This document shows positions 17,354 through 25,371 of a DNA stretch of 64,000 nucleotides, piece by piece. The notes below the pieces were generated by a model, which searched no databases, was not told the origin of the DNA, and was given only the letters and a program-made list of their open reading frames with translations. The position numbers and the translations under genes were made by a program. The DNA lies in NCBI RefSeq assembly GCF_900113015.1, contig NZ_FONV01000026.1, forward strand, positions 1 through 64,000. The letters are read 5' to 3'. Origin of the DNA: Actinoplanes philippinensis (lineage in GTDB: Bacteria; Actinomycetota; Actinomycetes; Mycobacteriales; Micromonosporaceae). Position 1 is the first letter of the stretch; every line of letters starts with the position of its first letter.

Positions 17354-18820
17354 ATGGTGCTGTCCCGTCGTGCGGTGTTGGGGGCCGGCCTTGCCGGGAT
17401 GATGGGAAGGCGAGTGCCAAGGCCGAATGTGATCACTCCCGGGCTCGTGCGGGCGACGCCGGCGCCCGGCCCCGCCGAGGCGGAGTGGCAGGCGCTCGCC
17501 GCCGGGCTCGACGGTGGGCTGGAGCGGCCCGGCAGCGCCTCCTACGACCAGGCGCGGTTGCTGTTCTCGCCGAGGTTCGACGGGGTGCGGCCGGCGGCGG
17601 TGGTGCGTTGCGCCGGGCCGGGTGACGTGGTGGAGGCGCTGCGGTTCGCGGTCCGGGCCGGGCTGCCGATCGTGCCGCGTGGGGGCGGGCACTCCTATGT
17701 CGGCGCCTCCACCACGGCGACCGGGATCGTGCTGGATCTGCGGCCGATGCGGACGGTCGGCCTCGACGCGGCGACCGGGACCGCGACGATCGGCGGGGGC
17801 GCAACGCTGCTGGAGGTCTACACCGGCCTGGGCGGCCATGGCGTGTCGGTTCCGGCGGGGACCTGCGGGAGCGTCGGGATCAGCGGGCTCACGTGTGGCG
17901 GAGGGATCGGGGTGACCGCTTCTGCACATGGCTTGACGTGTGACTCCGTGGTGGCGGCGGACGTGGTGACGCCGGACGGCAACCACCGGACCGTGGACGC
18001 GGAGCGGGAGCCGGAGCTGTTCTGGGGGCTGCGCGGTGGTGGCGGCGGCCGGTTCGGGGTGGTCACGTCGTGGCGGATGCGGACCCATCCGGCCGGGACC
18101 GCCGGGACGTACCAGCTGGGCTATCCGTGGGCGGACGCGGCCGCAGCCGTCGCGGGCTGGCAGGCGCGGAACGCGGTGGCGCCGGACGCCGCCTGGTCGT
18201 CGTGCCAGTTCGCCTCGGACGCGACGGGCGCGCTGTCGGTCCGGGTCGCCGGGTGCGTCGTCGACGGCGACGCGCGGGCGGAGGCGGCCGCGATGGTCCG
18301 GGCGATCGGGCGGGAGCCGGCCACCACGACGGTCGAGAGCCGGCCGCACGTGCGGATGCTGCAGGACCGGGCGGCCGGCGCGGCGCGGGGCACGCACGTG
18401 ATCGGCAGTGAGATCTTTCCCGCGGCGGTGCCTCCGGCCGGTGTGGACGCGCTGATCGCCGTGCTGCGGGCGCGGGCCGCGAGCCGCCGGCCGGGACTGG
18501 CCAAGATCAAGCGGATGACCGGCGCGCCGGCCCGGGTCGGGGCGGAGGCGACGGCGTTCCCGTGGCACGGCGCGTACGCCATGATGCAGTGGCTGGTGGA
18601 TCTGCCGGCGGCCGATCCGGCGGCGGTGGCCGACGGGTACGCGTGGATCGAGTCGGGGCATCGTGCGATGGCGCCGTGGTCGTCCGGCCGCTACGTGAAC
18701 TATCTGGAGCCGGGTCCCGTCGATCCGGCCCGCTATCACGGCCCGCACGTCGAGCGGCTGCGCCGGCTCCAGGCCGCCACCGACCCGACCGGGGTGTTCC
18801 GGGTCGCGTACCCCCTATGA
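17354..18820 (+). CDS. FAD-linked oxidase, berberine-bridge-enzyme type, Tat-exported
   Basis: A 488-residue flavo-oxidase. SRRAVLGAGLAG at the N-terminus is a twin-arginine signal, so it is probably exported with FAD bound. The PCMH FAD domain shows PRGGGHSY (His113, the covalent histidyl-FAD residue) and AGTCGSVGISGLTCGGGIG, where Cys171 matches the second covalent Cys of bicovalent BBE-type enzymes. The C-terminus (YVNYLEPG ... RRLQAATDPTGVFRVAYPL) is the BBE domain. Substrates of relatives are sugars, oligosaccharides or secondary metabolites; here unknown. The neighbours are unrelated. Confidence 0.88.
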   Translation: MVLSRRAVLGAGLAGMMGRRVPRPNVITPGLVRATPAPGPAEAEWQALAAGLDGGLERPGSASYDQARLLFSPRFDGVRPAAVVRCAGPGDVVEALRFAVRAGLPIVPRGGGHSYVGASTTATGIVLDLRPMRTVGLDAATGTATIGGGATLLEVYTGLGGHGVSVPAGTCGSVGISGLTCGGGIGVTASAHGLTCDSVVAADVVTPDGNHRTVDAEREPELFWGLRGGGGGRFGVVTSWRMRTHPAGTAGTYQLGYPWADAAAAVAGWQARNAVAPDAAWSSCQFASDATGALSVRVAGCVVDGDARAEAAAMVRAIGREPATTTVESRPHVRMLQDRAAGAARGTHVIGSEIFPAAVPPAGVDALIAVLRARAASRRPGLAKIKRMTGAPARVGAEATAFPWHGAYAMMQWLVDLPAADPAAVADGYAWIESGHRAMAPWSSGRYVNYLEPGPVDPARYHGPHVERLRRLQAATDPTGVFRVAYPL

Positions 18821-18829
18821 TCGGTGCCC

Positions 18830-19258
18830 ATGGCTTCTGATCTCGTCGAGCGTCTCGGGCTGGAACCGCACCCCGAGGGCGGCTGGTATCGGGAGACGTG
18901 GCGCTCCCCCGTGACGTTCGAGCCGGACGGCTACGGCGGTCCCCGGCACGCTGCCACGGCCATCTACTTCCTGCTGCACCCGGGCGAGCGGTCCGCGTGG
19001 CACGTGGTGCGATCGGCGGAGCTGTGGTTCTGGCACTCGGGCGGGCCGCTGCTGCTGCGGCGCGGTGGCGGCGGCGACCGGCCCGCCGACGGCGACGAGG
19101 TCCTGCTCGGCCCGGACGTCGCGGCCGGCCAGGAGCCGCAGGTGCTGATCCCGCCGGGTGTGTGGCAGGCCGCCGAGCCGGCCGGCGATGAGCCGGTCCT
19201 GGTCAGTTGTGTGGTCGCGCCGGGCTTCGACTTCGCCGATTTCCGTATGGAGGACTGA
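18830..19258 (+). CDS. Cupin-domain protein (DUF985 / cupin_5)
   Basis: 142 residues. HPEGGWYRETWRSP, then ATAIYFLLHPGERSAWHVV, AELWFWHSGGPLLL and LVSCVVAPGFDFADF follow the DUF985 cupin pattern; His and Glu in these strands would bind a metal at the centre of a small beta-barrel. No reaction is established for the family. The ATG at 18830 starts 9 bp after the oxidase stop, so the two may be co-transcribed; a GTG at 18824 is possible too. Confidence 0.82.
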   Translation: MASDLVERLGLEPHPEGGWYRETWRSPVTFEPDGYGGPRHAATAIYFLLHPGERSAWHVVRSAELWFWHSGGPLLLRRGGGGDRPADGDEVLLGPDVAAGQEPQVLIPPGVWQAAEPAGDEPVLVSCVVAPGFDFADFRMED

Positions 19259-19268
19259 GGACCGGCGG

Positions 19269-19862
19269 TCAGCGGGCCAGGCGCAGGTTGCCCGGCTGGT
19301 AGGCGACGATCCCCGCATGGTCCAGCTCGTAGGTGACCGCGGGCCCGTCGCCGGTGATCCGCAGCCGGTGCGGGCTGAGCAGCTGGTATGTCGCCGTTCC
19401 GGGCACCACTGTCAGGGACGGCGTGAGGACCCGCACCGACGGCACCCGGACCGGTCCGGTCTTGACGGTCAGCCCGAGCCGCCGCAGCGCCCAGGTCACG
19501 AAGATCGGTGAGTCGGCGAGGCGGACCACGGCGCCGGGGTCGATCGTGGCGGGCGCGCCGGGCGCCTCGCACTCCCAGCCGTCGCCGTTGTGCCGCAGCC
19601 GGGCCGTACGGCTCCAGTCGGCGCCACTGCAGATGACGGTCAGGTCGCGGACCGCCGCGTCGGCGCCGATCTCGGCCTGCCAGTCGATCGCATGTGGCGA
19701 GACGCCGGTGACGACGGCGGTCCCGTGCGCGCCGGGCCGCTCGCCGGCGTGCGGGAACACCAGCTCGGTCCCGATCGCCGCGGTCCGCTGCCAGGCCAGT
19801 GGACCGCTGGGAAGTGACTGGTGAGCGGGGGTGTCTGCCCGCGTCAACAGGGTCTCGGACAT
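19269..19862 (-). CDS. Putative glycolipid-binding-like protein (PF06475-type)
   Basis: 197 residues without signal peptide. The central DWQAEIGADAAVRDLTVIC, WSRTARLRHNGDGWECE and ADSPIFVTWALRRLGL, followed by PSLTVVPGTATYQLLSP, resemble the beta-rich PF06475 'putative glycolipid-binding' family (related to PA1994), in which a TPFTNTLPIRRL-type motif sits at the same place. The link is by pattern only. The ATG at 19862 has AAAGGAGG upstream. It converges with the cupin gene and nothing around it hints at a pathway. Confidence 0.6.
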   Translation of the reverse strand: MSETLLTRADTPAHQSLPSGPLAWQRTAAIGTELVFPHAGERPGAHGTAVVTGVSPHAIDWQAEIGADAAVRDLTVICSGADWSRTARLRHNGDGWECEAPGAPATIDPGAVVRLADSPIFVTWALRRLGLTVKTGPVRVPSVRVLTPSLTVVPGTATYQLLSPHRLRITGDGPAVTYELDHAGIVAYQPGNLRLAR

Positions 19863-19938
19863 GACGCCTCCTTTGCCGCCCGTGCCGTTTTCCCATGTTC
19901 GCACCCGGCAAACACCGATCTCCCCGGTTCGCCGGAGT

Positions 19939-20274
19939 TCAGCGGTTCCAGAACCAGCGGCGGTTGCGGCGGTGACGCCAGGTCATCTCGTCGGCGATCA
20001 TCGACCGGACGCTGGCCACCGCGACGGTGAGCGCGTCACGCAGCCCCGCGCAGGTCCGGCAGTCCACGTCGCCGTCGCATTCGGTCCGGTGGTCGAAGGC
20101 GATGTCGGTGATCACCCGGTCGAGGGCGGCGCACGCGTAGGTGCCGCGGTCGTTGGGATGCTGCCGCGACAGGATCTCCCGGAACGCCGCTATCTCGTCC
20201 TCGCCGGACGCATACAGCCGGGCGGCGCTCTCCACCTGCTGCAACGCGTCCCGCGCCGGATCGTTCACCTGCAA
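19939..20274 (-). CDS. Small hypothetical protein with Cys cluster
   Basis: 111 residues, soluble, mostly helical. HRTECDGDVDCRTCAGLRD holds three closely spaced Cys, and another (YACAA) precedes it, so a metal site is possible. The Trp/Arg/Asn-rich tail is unusual. I know no family. A TTG at 20274 has GGGGAG a few bases upstream; a GTG at 20268 is an alternative. It may be expressed alone. Confidence 0.6.
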   Translation of the reverse strand: MQVNDPARDALQQVESAARLYASGEDEIAAFREILSRQHPNDRGTYACAALDRVITDIAFDHRTECDGDVDCRTCAGLRDALTVAVASVRSMIADEMTWRHRRNRRWFWNR

Positions 20275-20442
20275 GGCACTCCCCCAAGGCCAGGTGACGT
20301 GTGGACGGTGACCCTACCGCCACACCGGTGTCGCTCACATGGGCCGGACAGCCGATCATCCTCATCGAACTCACGACTCCTTCCGGGTGAGCGCCCGGAA
20401 CCGTATCAGCACGTCGGGACCGCTGTCGTCCCCGGTTGCACC

Positions 20443-20475
20443 GAACCCCCGGGCCGCCTGGCGGGCCGGGGGTTC
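20443..20475. terminator. GC hairpin terminator
   Basis: GAACCCCCGG at 20443-20452 pairs with CCGGGGGTTC at 20466-20475, with a GC-rich loop. It lies 11 bp past the stop of the leftward lipoprotein gene. Confidence 0.7.
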
Positions 20476-20486
20476 CTCGGGGGCGA

Positions 20487-20945
20487 TCAGCGGGTCGACT
20501 TGACCGTCTCGCCGTCGACGGCCTGCTTGCTCTCCTCGATGCTGACGACGAGCGCGTCCACGTCCTGGCAGATGGTCTGGAACTTCAGCATCGCGGTGCG
20601 CAGCTCGGCGAGGTGGGTGGCCTCCTCGGGCTGGCCGGCGGAGGCCTGCGCCTGCCGGGTCGACACCGAGAGCACGTTCGCGGCGGCGGTGATGATGGTG
20701 CTCTTGGAGTTCTTACCGAGCGTCACGATCTGGGTGGCGGTGGGGACGTCGAAGTCGTATCCGCCCTCACCGAGAGTGGCCTGCTGGGCGATCCCGCAGA
20801 CGGACGCGGTGGCTTCGTCCAAGCCGCTGATGCTCACGGCGGGGGCCGCGGTGGCGGCCGGCTCGACGGACTGGCCGCTGGTGGCGCAGCCGGAGATCGC
20901 CAGAAGGGTGCTGGTGACGACGGCCACGGTGGTCATTGCTCGCAT
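20487..20945 (-). CDS. Small lipoprotein of unknown function
   Basis: 152 residues. MRAMTTVAVVTSTLLAISGC is a lipoprotein signal with the modified Cys at position 20, so the protein should be on the outer membrane face. The mature part is helical (VPTATQIVTLGKNSKSTII, THLAELRTAMLKFQTICQDV) and has two Cys that could pair. No known family. A start at 20966 would lengthen the signal by seven residues; I prefer 20945. A terminator hairpin follows the gene. Confidence 0.72.
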   Translation of the reverse strand: MRAMTTVAVVTSTLLAISGCATSGQSVEPAATAAPAVSISGLDEATASVCGIAQQATLGEGGYDFDVPTATQIVTLGKNSKSTIITAAANVLSVSTRQAQASAGQPEEATHLAELRTAMLKFQTICQDVDALVVSIEESKQAVDGETVKSTR

Positions 20946-21056
20946 GAGCCGGAGGCTACCTGCCATCGGGCGGGCCGACGGCGTGGCCCCCGCTCGGGTG
21001 TGACGCAGTCGTCCGCATTCTGGGAGTCACGCACCGTCATTGCAACCCGGGAGGCG

Positions 21057-21875
21057 ATGACGTTGCGTCATCAGAAACGATGGGGTGTGACCTTTGACGA
21101 GTTGCCCGCGCCGCCGTCGTGCGCGCCCGACCTCGCCGACGACTTCACCGGCCCGGCGCTGCGCGAGGACCTCTGGATCGATCATTATCTGCCGCACTGG
21201 AGCACTCCGGAACGGTCCCGGGCGCGGTACGACCTCGACGGCGACGGGCTGCGGCTGCGGATCGACGCCGACCAGCCGGACTGGCGGCCCGAGGACGCCC
21301 CGCTGCGGGTGTCCAACGTGCAGACCGGCGACTTCTGCGGGGCGGCCGGCGCGGACCGGGGCACCCACCGGCACCGGCCGGACGGGCTGACCGTCCGCAC
21401 CCCGGGCACGACCCGCCTGCTCTGGACGCCGTCGGCCGGCCGGGTCGACGTGACGGTGACCGCCACCGCCGACCCGGGCGCCATGCTCGCCGTCTGGCTG
21501 GTCGGCAGCGAGCACCGTGACCCTCGCGACAGCGGCGAGATCTGCGTCTTCGAGATCGACGCCGAGGCGGTGGGCGGCGACGCCACGACCGCCCGGATCG
21601 GGATCAAGGCGCATCACGACGACCGGTTGCGTACCGACATGACCGAGGTGTCCGTGCCGGCCGGCGCGGGCCGCCCGCACACGTGGACGGCGATCTGGGG
21701 TCCGGGCGGCACCGTGATCGGCTGCGAGGGCCGCGTCGCCGGGCGGTTCGCGCAGGCGCCGGACTACCCGCTGATCCTGATGATCGACATCTTCGAGACC
21801 GGTGGACGGTCCGCGGACGCCGCCTATCCGAAGACGGCCCGCGTGCACCGGGTCCGGGGCTGGGACCTGACCTGA
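21057..21875 (+). CDS. Glycoside hydrolase family 16-like protein
   Basis: 272 residues with the jelly-roll strands of GH16/concanavalin-like enzymes. ICVFEIDAEA contains EIDAE (residues 166-170), which fits the GH16 catalytic consensus E[ILV]D[IVAF]xE without bulge. DDFTGPALREDLWIDHYLPHW near the start and HTWTAIWGPGGTVIGCEGRV near the end are typical outer strands. GH16 enzymes cleave beta-1,3 or beta-1,4 glucans and related polymers. There is no signal peptide, so a cytosolic or non-polysaccharide role is possible. GGGAGG precedes the ATG. Confidence 0.75.
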   Translation: MTLRHQKRWGVTFDELPAPPSCAPDLADDFTGPALREDLWIDHYLPHWSTPERSRARYDLDGDGLRLRIDADQPDWRPEDAPLRVSNVQTGDFCGAAGADRGTHRHRPDGLTVRTPGTTRLLWTPSAGRVDVTVTATADPGAMLAVWLVGSEHRDPRDSGEICVFEIDAEAVGGDATTARIGIKAHHDDRLRTDMTEVSVPAGAGRPHTWTAIWGPGGTVIGCEGRVAGRFAQAPDYPLILMIDIFETGGRSADAAYPKTARVHRVRGWDLT

Positions 21876-21993
21876 TTTAAGGTTCAGGGTGACGGACGTG
21901 ACGCAGTGTGCGCTGACACGTTTGCGGGTTCCAGCCGCGTCGTAGTGCTGGAGTGGTTATGGGGACGGCACTCTCGGCGAAGGCGGATCGCGC

Positions 21994-22485
21994 ATGCAGG
22001 ACGAGGATCTGGTCAGGGCGGTCACCGCGGCGGTGGCGTTCGCGGTGATGCTCGCCGGGCACTACATCGGCGACCACTGGGTGCAGACCAGTGGCCAGGC
22101 GTATGGCAAGGGCCTCGACAACGAGGGTTGCGTACGGTCGGTGGCGCTGTGGCACTGCGCGAAGCACGTCATGTCGTGGACCGCGACGACCACGATCTTC
22201 CTGCTCGGCGCCGGCTGGTGGCTGCGCCTGCCGCTGGAGCCGGGCTGGCTCGTGGCGGGGATCGCCCTCAACGCGGTCACGCATTTCGTCGCCGATCTGC
22301 GGACCCCGCTGATCCGGCTGGGCCGGCTGCTGGGCCGCGGCGGCTACCTCGACCACGTCGGGGTGGTCCGGCCGTCCGGCGCGGCGACCAGCGGCCCGGG
22401 CACCGGCCTGTTCGAGCTGGATCAGGCCTGGCACATCGGGTGGCTCGCGGTGTCCGCCCTGCTCATCGCGGGTCCGCCGGTCTAG
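21994..22485 (+). CDS. DUF3307-like membrane protein
   Basis: 163 residues with about four membrane segments. AGHYIGDHWVQT, WHCAKHVMSW and ALNAVTHFVADLRTP place several His residues at membrane edges, the pattern of DUF3307 proteins (unknown function, sometimes beside regulators). The tail, GLFELDQAWHIGWLAVSALL, ends in a last helix. It converges with the RNA ligase gene and their stops overlap by four bases (22482-22485). Confidence 0.7.
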   Translation: MQDEDLVRAVTAAVAFAVMLAGHYIGDHWVQTSGQAYGKGLDNEGCVRSVALWHCAKHVMSWTATTTIFLLGAGWWLRLPLEPGWLVAGIALNAVTHFVADLRTPLIRLGRLLGRGGYLDHVGVVRPSGAATSGPGTGLFELDQAWHIGWLAVSALLIAGPPV

Positions 22486-23246
22486 CGGCGACGCTTGAGC
22501 GTGCGGGTGTAATCCTGGAAGCGGGCCTTGGCGATCACCGACCGGTCGGCGGTCCGCAGCACCACGCCCTCGGCGGCGCCGTGGCCGGAGTCGTCGAGCG
22601 GCACGAGCGTCCGGGGCAGCCGCTCACCGAGCAGCGCGTGCATCCCCTCGATCGTCTGCGGGAGCTCGGCGGCGTCGACGGTGAAGAGCCGCGGTGTCAG
22701 GTCGAGGCCGACCTTGTGCAGCTCGTCCTCGTGCAGGTATGTCTGGCCACCGCCCTCGCGCCACGCGGAGATCCGCTGCGGCGCCCAGCCGAGCCGCTCG
22801 TCGAGGTCGTCGATGACGGCCACGTCGAAGAGCCGCCAGCCGGTCGCGCCGAGCGTCGAGTACTGCTTGGCCTGGCCGCCGATCTTCCCGCCGTACAGCT
22901 CCAGGTAGTGGACGCGGATGGTGTCGCCGCGGGCGCCGGCCAGGGTCTCGGCGAGGGGCCGCAGGTTCTGCACGATGCCCAGGGCCGGGTTGCCGATCAG
23001 GTCGCCCTGGGCGTAGAGCAGCTCCTCGCGGGAGCCCAGCAGGTAGGAGCCGTCCGGCAGCACGATGATCCGTGAGTTGGTGCCGTCGACCTTCTCGGTG
23101 CCGATGACCGTCCCGGTGAACGGGACCGGCTGCTCGGTGAGGCTGCCGTTGGCCGGGTCGAGGGCGTGGTAGGTGGGAATCGACGGGTACTTGGTGAGGG
23201 AGTTGAGCGCGGCCAGATCCACCGCGCGCACATCGAAGCCGGACAT
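22482..23246 (-). CDS. RNA ligase family protein (nucleotidyltransferase fold)
   Basis: 254 residues. Motif I is GTEKVDGTNS with the lysine (Lys52) that is adenylylated; YLELYGGKIGGQAKQY and WRLFDVAV fit motifs III/IIIa; AEGVVLRT is motif IV and IAKARF motif V. This is the order of covalent nucleotidyltransferases of the ATP-dependent RNA ligase type (DRB0094/Rnl2-like). It would seal nicked or broken RNA. There is no kinase/phosphatase partner or RtcB beside it. A divergent methyltransferase starts 70 bp away, and a DUF3307 gene converges on it. Confidence 0.83.
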   Translation of the reverse strand: MSGFDVRAVDLAALNSLTKYPSIPTYHALDPANGSLTEQPVPFTGTVIGTEKVDGTNSRIIVLPDGSYLLGSREELLYAQGDLIGNPALGIVQNLRPLAETLAGARGDTIRVHYLELYGGKIGGQAKQYSTLGATGWRLFDVAVIDDLDERLGWAPQRISAWREGGGQTYLHEDELHKVGLDLTPRLFTVDAAELPQTIEGMHALLGERLPRTLVPLDDSGHGAAEGVVLRTADRSVIAKARFQDYTRTLKRRR

Positions 23247-23316
23247 GCCGACGATGGTGGCAGGCCACCGAGGGGCGGGGCGACCGATTTCGGCGCGCGG
23301 ACACTATCCTCTGTGG

Positions 23317-24099
23317 ATGAGTGAGAGCCTGGACACCGGGCGGCCGCATCCGGCGCGCGTCTACGACTACATGCTGGGCGGCAAGGACAACTTCGCCGCC
23401 GACCGGGCCGCCGCGGCGAAGGGCCTCGAGGTCAACCCGAACGCGGCCACCGCGCCCCGGCAGAACCGGGCGTTCCTGCAGCGGACCGTGCGGTTCCTCG
23501 CCGAGTCGGGGGTCCACCAGTTCCTGGACATCGGGACGGGCCTGCCGACCTCGCCGAACGTGCACGAGGTCGCGCAGGGTGTGCACCCGTCGGCGCGGAT
23601 CGTCTATGCCGACAACGACCCGCTCGTGCTGGCTCACGCCCGGGGGCTGCTGACCAGCTCGCCGGAGGGGCGGACCGCCTACGTCGACGGCGATCTGCGG
23701 GATCCGGCGACGATCCTGGCCGGCGCGCGTGAGGTGCTCGACTTCGATCAGCCGGTCGGGTTGCTGCTCTTCGCCGTCCTGCACTTCCTCGACGACACCG
23801 ACGAGCCGTACCGGATCGTCGACGAGCTGACGGCCGCGCTGCCGGCCGGCAGTCACCTGGTGATCTCGCACATCACCGCCGACCACGACCCGGAGTCGTG
23901 GGAGCGGTTCGTCACGGTGATGCGCAGCCAGGGGATCACCAGCCGGCTGCGCAGTCACGCCGAGGTGTCGCGGTTCTTCACCGGCCTGGAGCTCGTCGAC
24001 CCGGGTGTGCTGCCGATCGCCCGCTGGCGGCCGGACACGGTGGTCGAGTTCACCGACGCCCAGGTCGCCCTCTACGGCGGTGTGGGCCACAAGCCCTGA
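23317..24099 (+). CDS. SAM-dependent methyltransferase, DUF574 (PF04672) type
   Basis: 260 residues. HPARVYDYMLGGKDNFAADR at the N-terminus is the hallmark of the large actinomycete PF04672 family; FLDIGTGLPTSPNVHE is the SAM-binding loop and IVYADNDPLVLAHAR the acidic strand that holds the ribose. VGLLLFAVLHFLDD follows, and DTVVEFTDAQVALYGGVGHKP is the usual end. Substrates of the family are unknown; these genes are abundant in streptomycetes and relatives and often lie near regulators. It is divergent from the RNA ligase gene. Confidence 0.9.
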   Translation: MSESLDTGRPHPARVYDYMLGGKDNFAADRAAAAKGLEVNPNAATAPRQNRAFLQRTVRFLAESGVHQFLDIGTGLPTSPNVHEVAQGVHPSARIVYADNDPLVLAHARGLLTSSPEGRTAYVDGDLRDPATILAGAREVLDFDQPVGLLLFAVLHFLDDTDEPYRIVDELTAALPAGSHLVISHITADHDPESWERFVTVMRSQGITSRLRSHAEVSRFFTGLELVDPGVLPIARWRPDTVVEFTDAQVALYGGVGHKP

Positions 24100-24105
24100 C
24101 GGGTG

Positions 24106-25239
24106 TCACCTCAACTGGGCCGGTGTGTAGAAGCCGCTGTCGACCAGCGCCTTCTGGTAGTTGTCCCGGTTCACGATCGTGGTGTCGAGCAGCATCGACG
24201 GCACCACCTTCACGCCGTTGTCGTAGTCCTTGTCGTTGTTGGTGACCGGCTTGCGGCCCTTGATGATGGCGTCGGCCATCTGGGCGCTCGTCCTCGCCAG
24301 GTCCCGATAGTCCTTGAAGACGGTGGAGTACTGCTCTCCGGCGATGATCGACTTCACCGAGGTGACCTCGGCGTCCTGCCCGGTGATCACCGGGTAGGGC
24401 TGCCCGGCGGTGCCGTACCCGCTGCTGCGGAGCGCCGAGACGATGCCGATGGACAGGCCGTCGTAGGGCGACAGCACCCCGTCGACCTTCAGCCCGGTCC
24501 GATAGGTGGAGGTCAGCAGGTTCTCCATCCGGTTCTGGGCCTCCCGGGCCTGCCACCGCAGGATGGCGATCGTCTTGAAGTCGGTCTGTTTGCTGGGCAC
24601 CTTCAGCACACCCTTGTCCAGGTACGGCTGGAGCACCGACATCGCGCCGTTGTAGAAGAACGTGGCGTTGTTGTCGTCCGGTGAGCCGGCGAACAGCTCG
24701 ACGTTGAACGGGCCCTTCGCGGCGCCCGGCGTGCCGTCGGGGTTGAGCAGCTTGAGCCCGATCAGCAGGGACGTCGCCTGCTGCACGCCGACCTTGTAGT
24801 TGTCGAAGGTCGCGTAGTAGTCGACGTTCGGCGATTTGAGGATCAGACGGTCGTACGCGATGACCGGGATCTTGGCGTCCGCGGCGGTCTGCAGCTGCGA
24901 GTCCAGCGCGGTGCCGTCGATGGAGGCGATGATCAGCAGCCGGACGCCCTTGGTGATCTGGGCGTCGATCTGGTTCACCTGGGTCGGGATGTCGTCCTCG
25001 GCGTACTGGAGGTCGACCCGGTAGCCGAGCGCCTCGAGCTCCTTCTTGACGTTCTCGCCGTCCCCGTTCCACCGCTGTGACGCCCGCGTCGGCATGGTGA
25101 CGCCGATCAGGGCTCCGGCGTTGTCGGCGGCGCCGGTGGACGTCCCTTTGTCGGCGGTCTTCGCGCTGGAACCGCAGCCGGCCGGGAGAGCGGCCAGCAG
25201 AGCGGCCACCGCCGCCACGACGACACGGGTTTTTCGCAT
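24106..25239 (-). CDS. Sugar ABC transporter substrate-binding lipoprotein (ChvE/XylF-like)
   Basis: 377 residues. The signal peptide ends in the lipobox PAGC (Cys22). GVTMPTRASQRWNGDGENVKKELEALGY and ITGQDAEVTSVKSIIAGEQYSTVFKD match periplasmic-binding-protein family 1 lipoproteins that bind xylose or other aldoses (ChvE/XylF/MmsE type). AAGGAG precedes the ATG. No ATPase or permease gene is adjacent, so it is an orphan: it may supply a transporter elsewhere or act as a sensor. It is divergent from the HTH-STAND protein and converges with the methyltransferase. Confidence 0.86.
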   Translation of the reverse strand: MRKTRVVVAAVAALLAALPAGCGSSAKTADKGTSTGAADNAGALIGVTMPTRASQRWNGDGENVKKELEALGYRVDLQYAEDDIPTQVNQIDAQITKGVRLLIIASIDGTALDSQLQTAADAKIPVIAYDRLILKSPNVDYYATFDNYKVGVQQATSLLIGLKLLNPDGTPGAAKGPFNVELFAGSPDDNNATFFYNGAMSVLQPYLDKGVLKVPSKQTDFKTIAILRWQAREAQNRMENLLTSTYRTGLKVDGVLSPYDGLSIGIVSALRSSGYGTAGQPYPVITGQDAEVTSVKSIIAGEQYSTVFKDYRDLARTSAQMADAIIKGRKPVTNNDKDYDNGVKVVPSMLLDTTIVNRDNYQKALVDSGFYTPAQLR

Positions 25240-25371
25240 GCCCAGCTCCTTCTACTGTGGAAAGGCCGGTTTCCGACCGTAGGCGAGCGAAGGGTGTTCA
25301 GGATCGGCCCGGAAAACCGAACAACAAACACCGGACACGGCTCGGCAGTACGGACGAGTGAGGGAGGTGAC

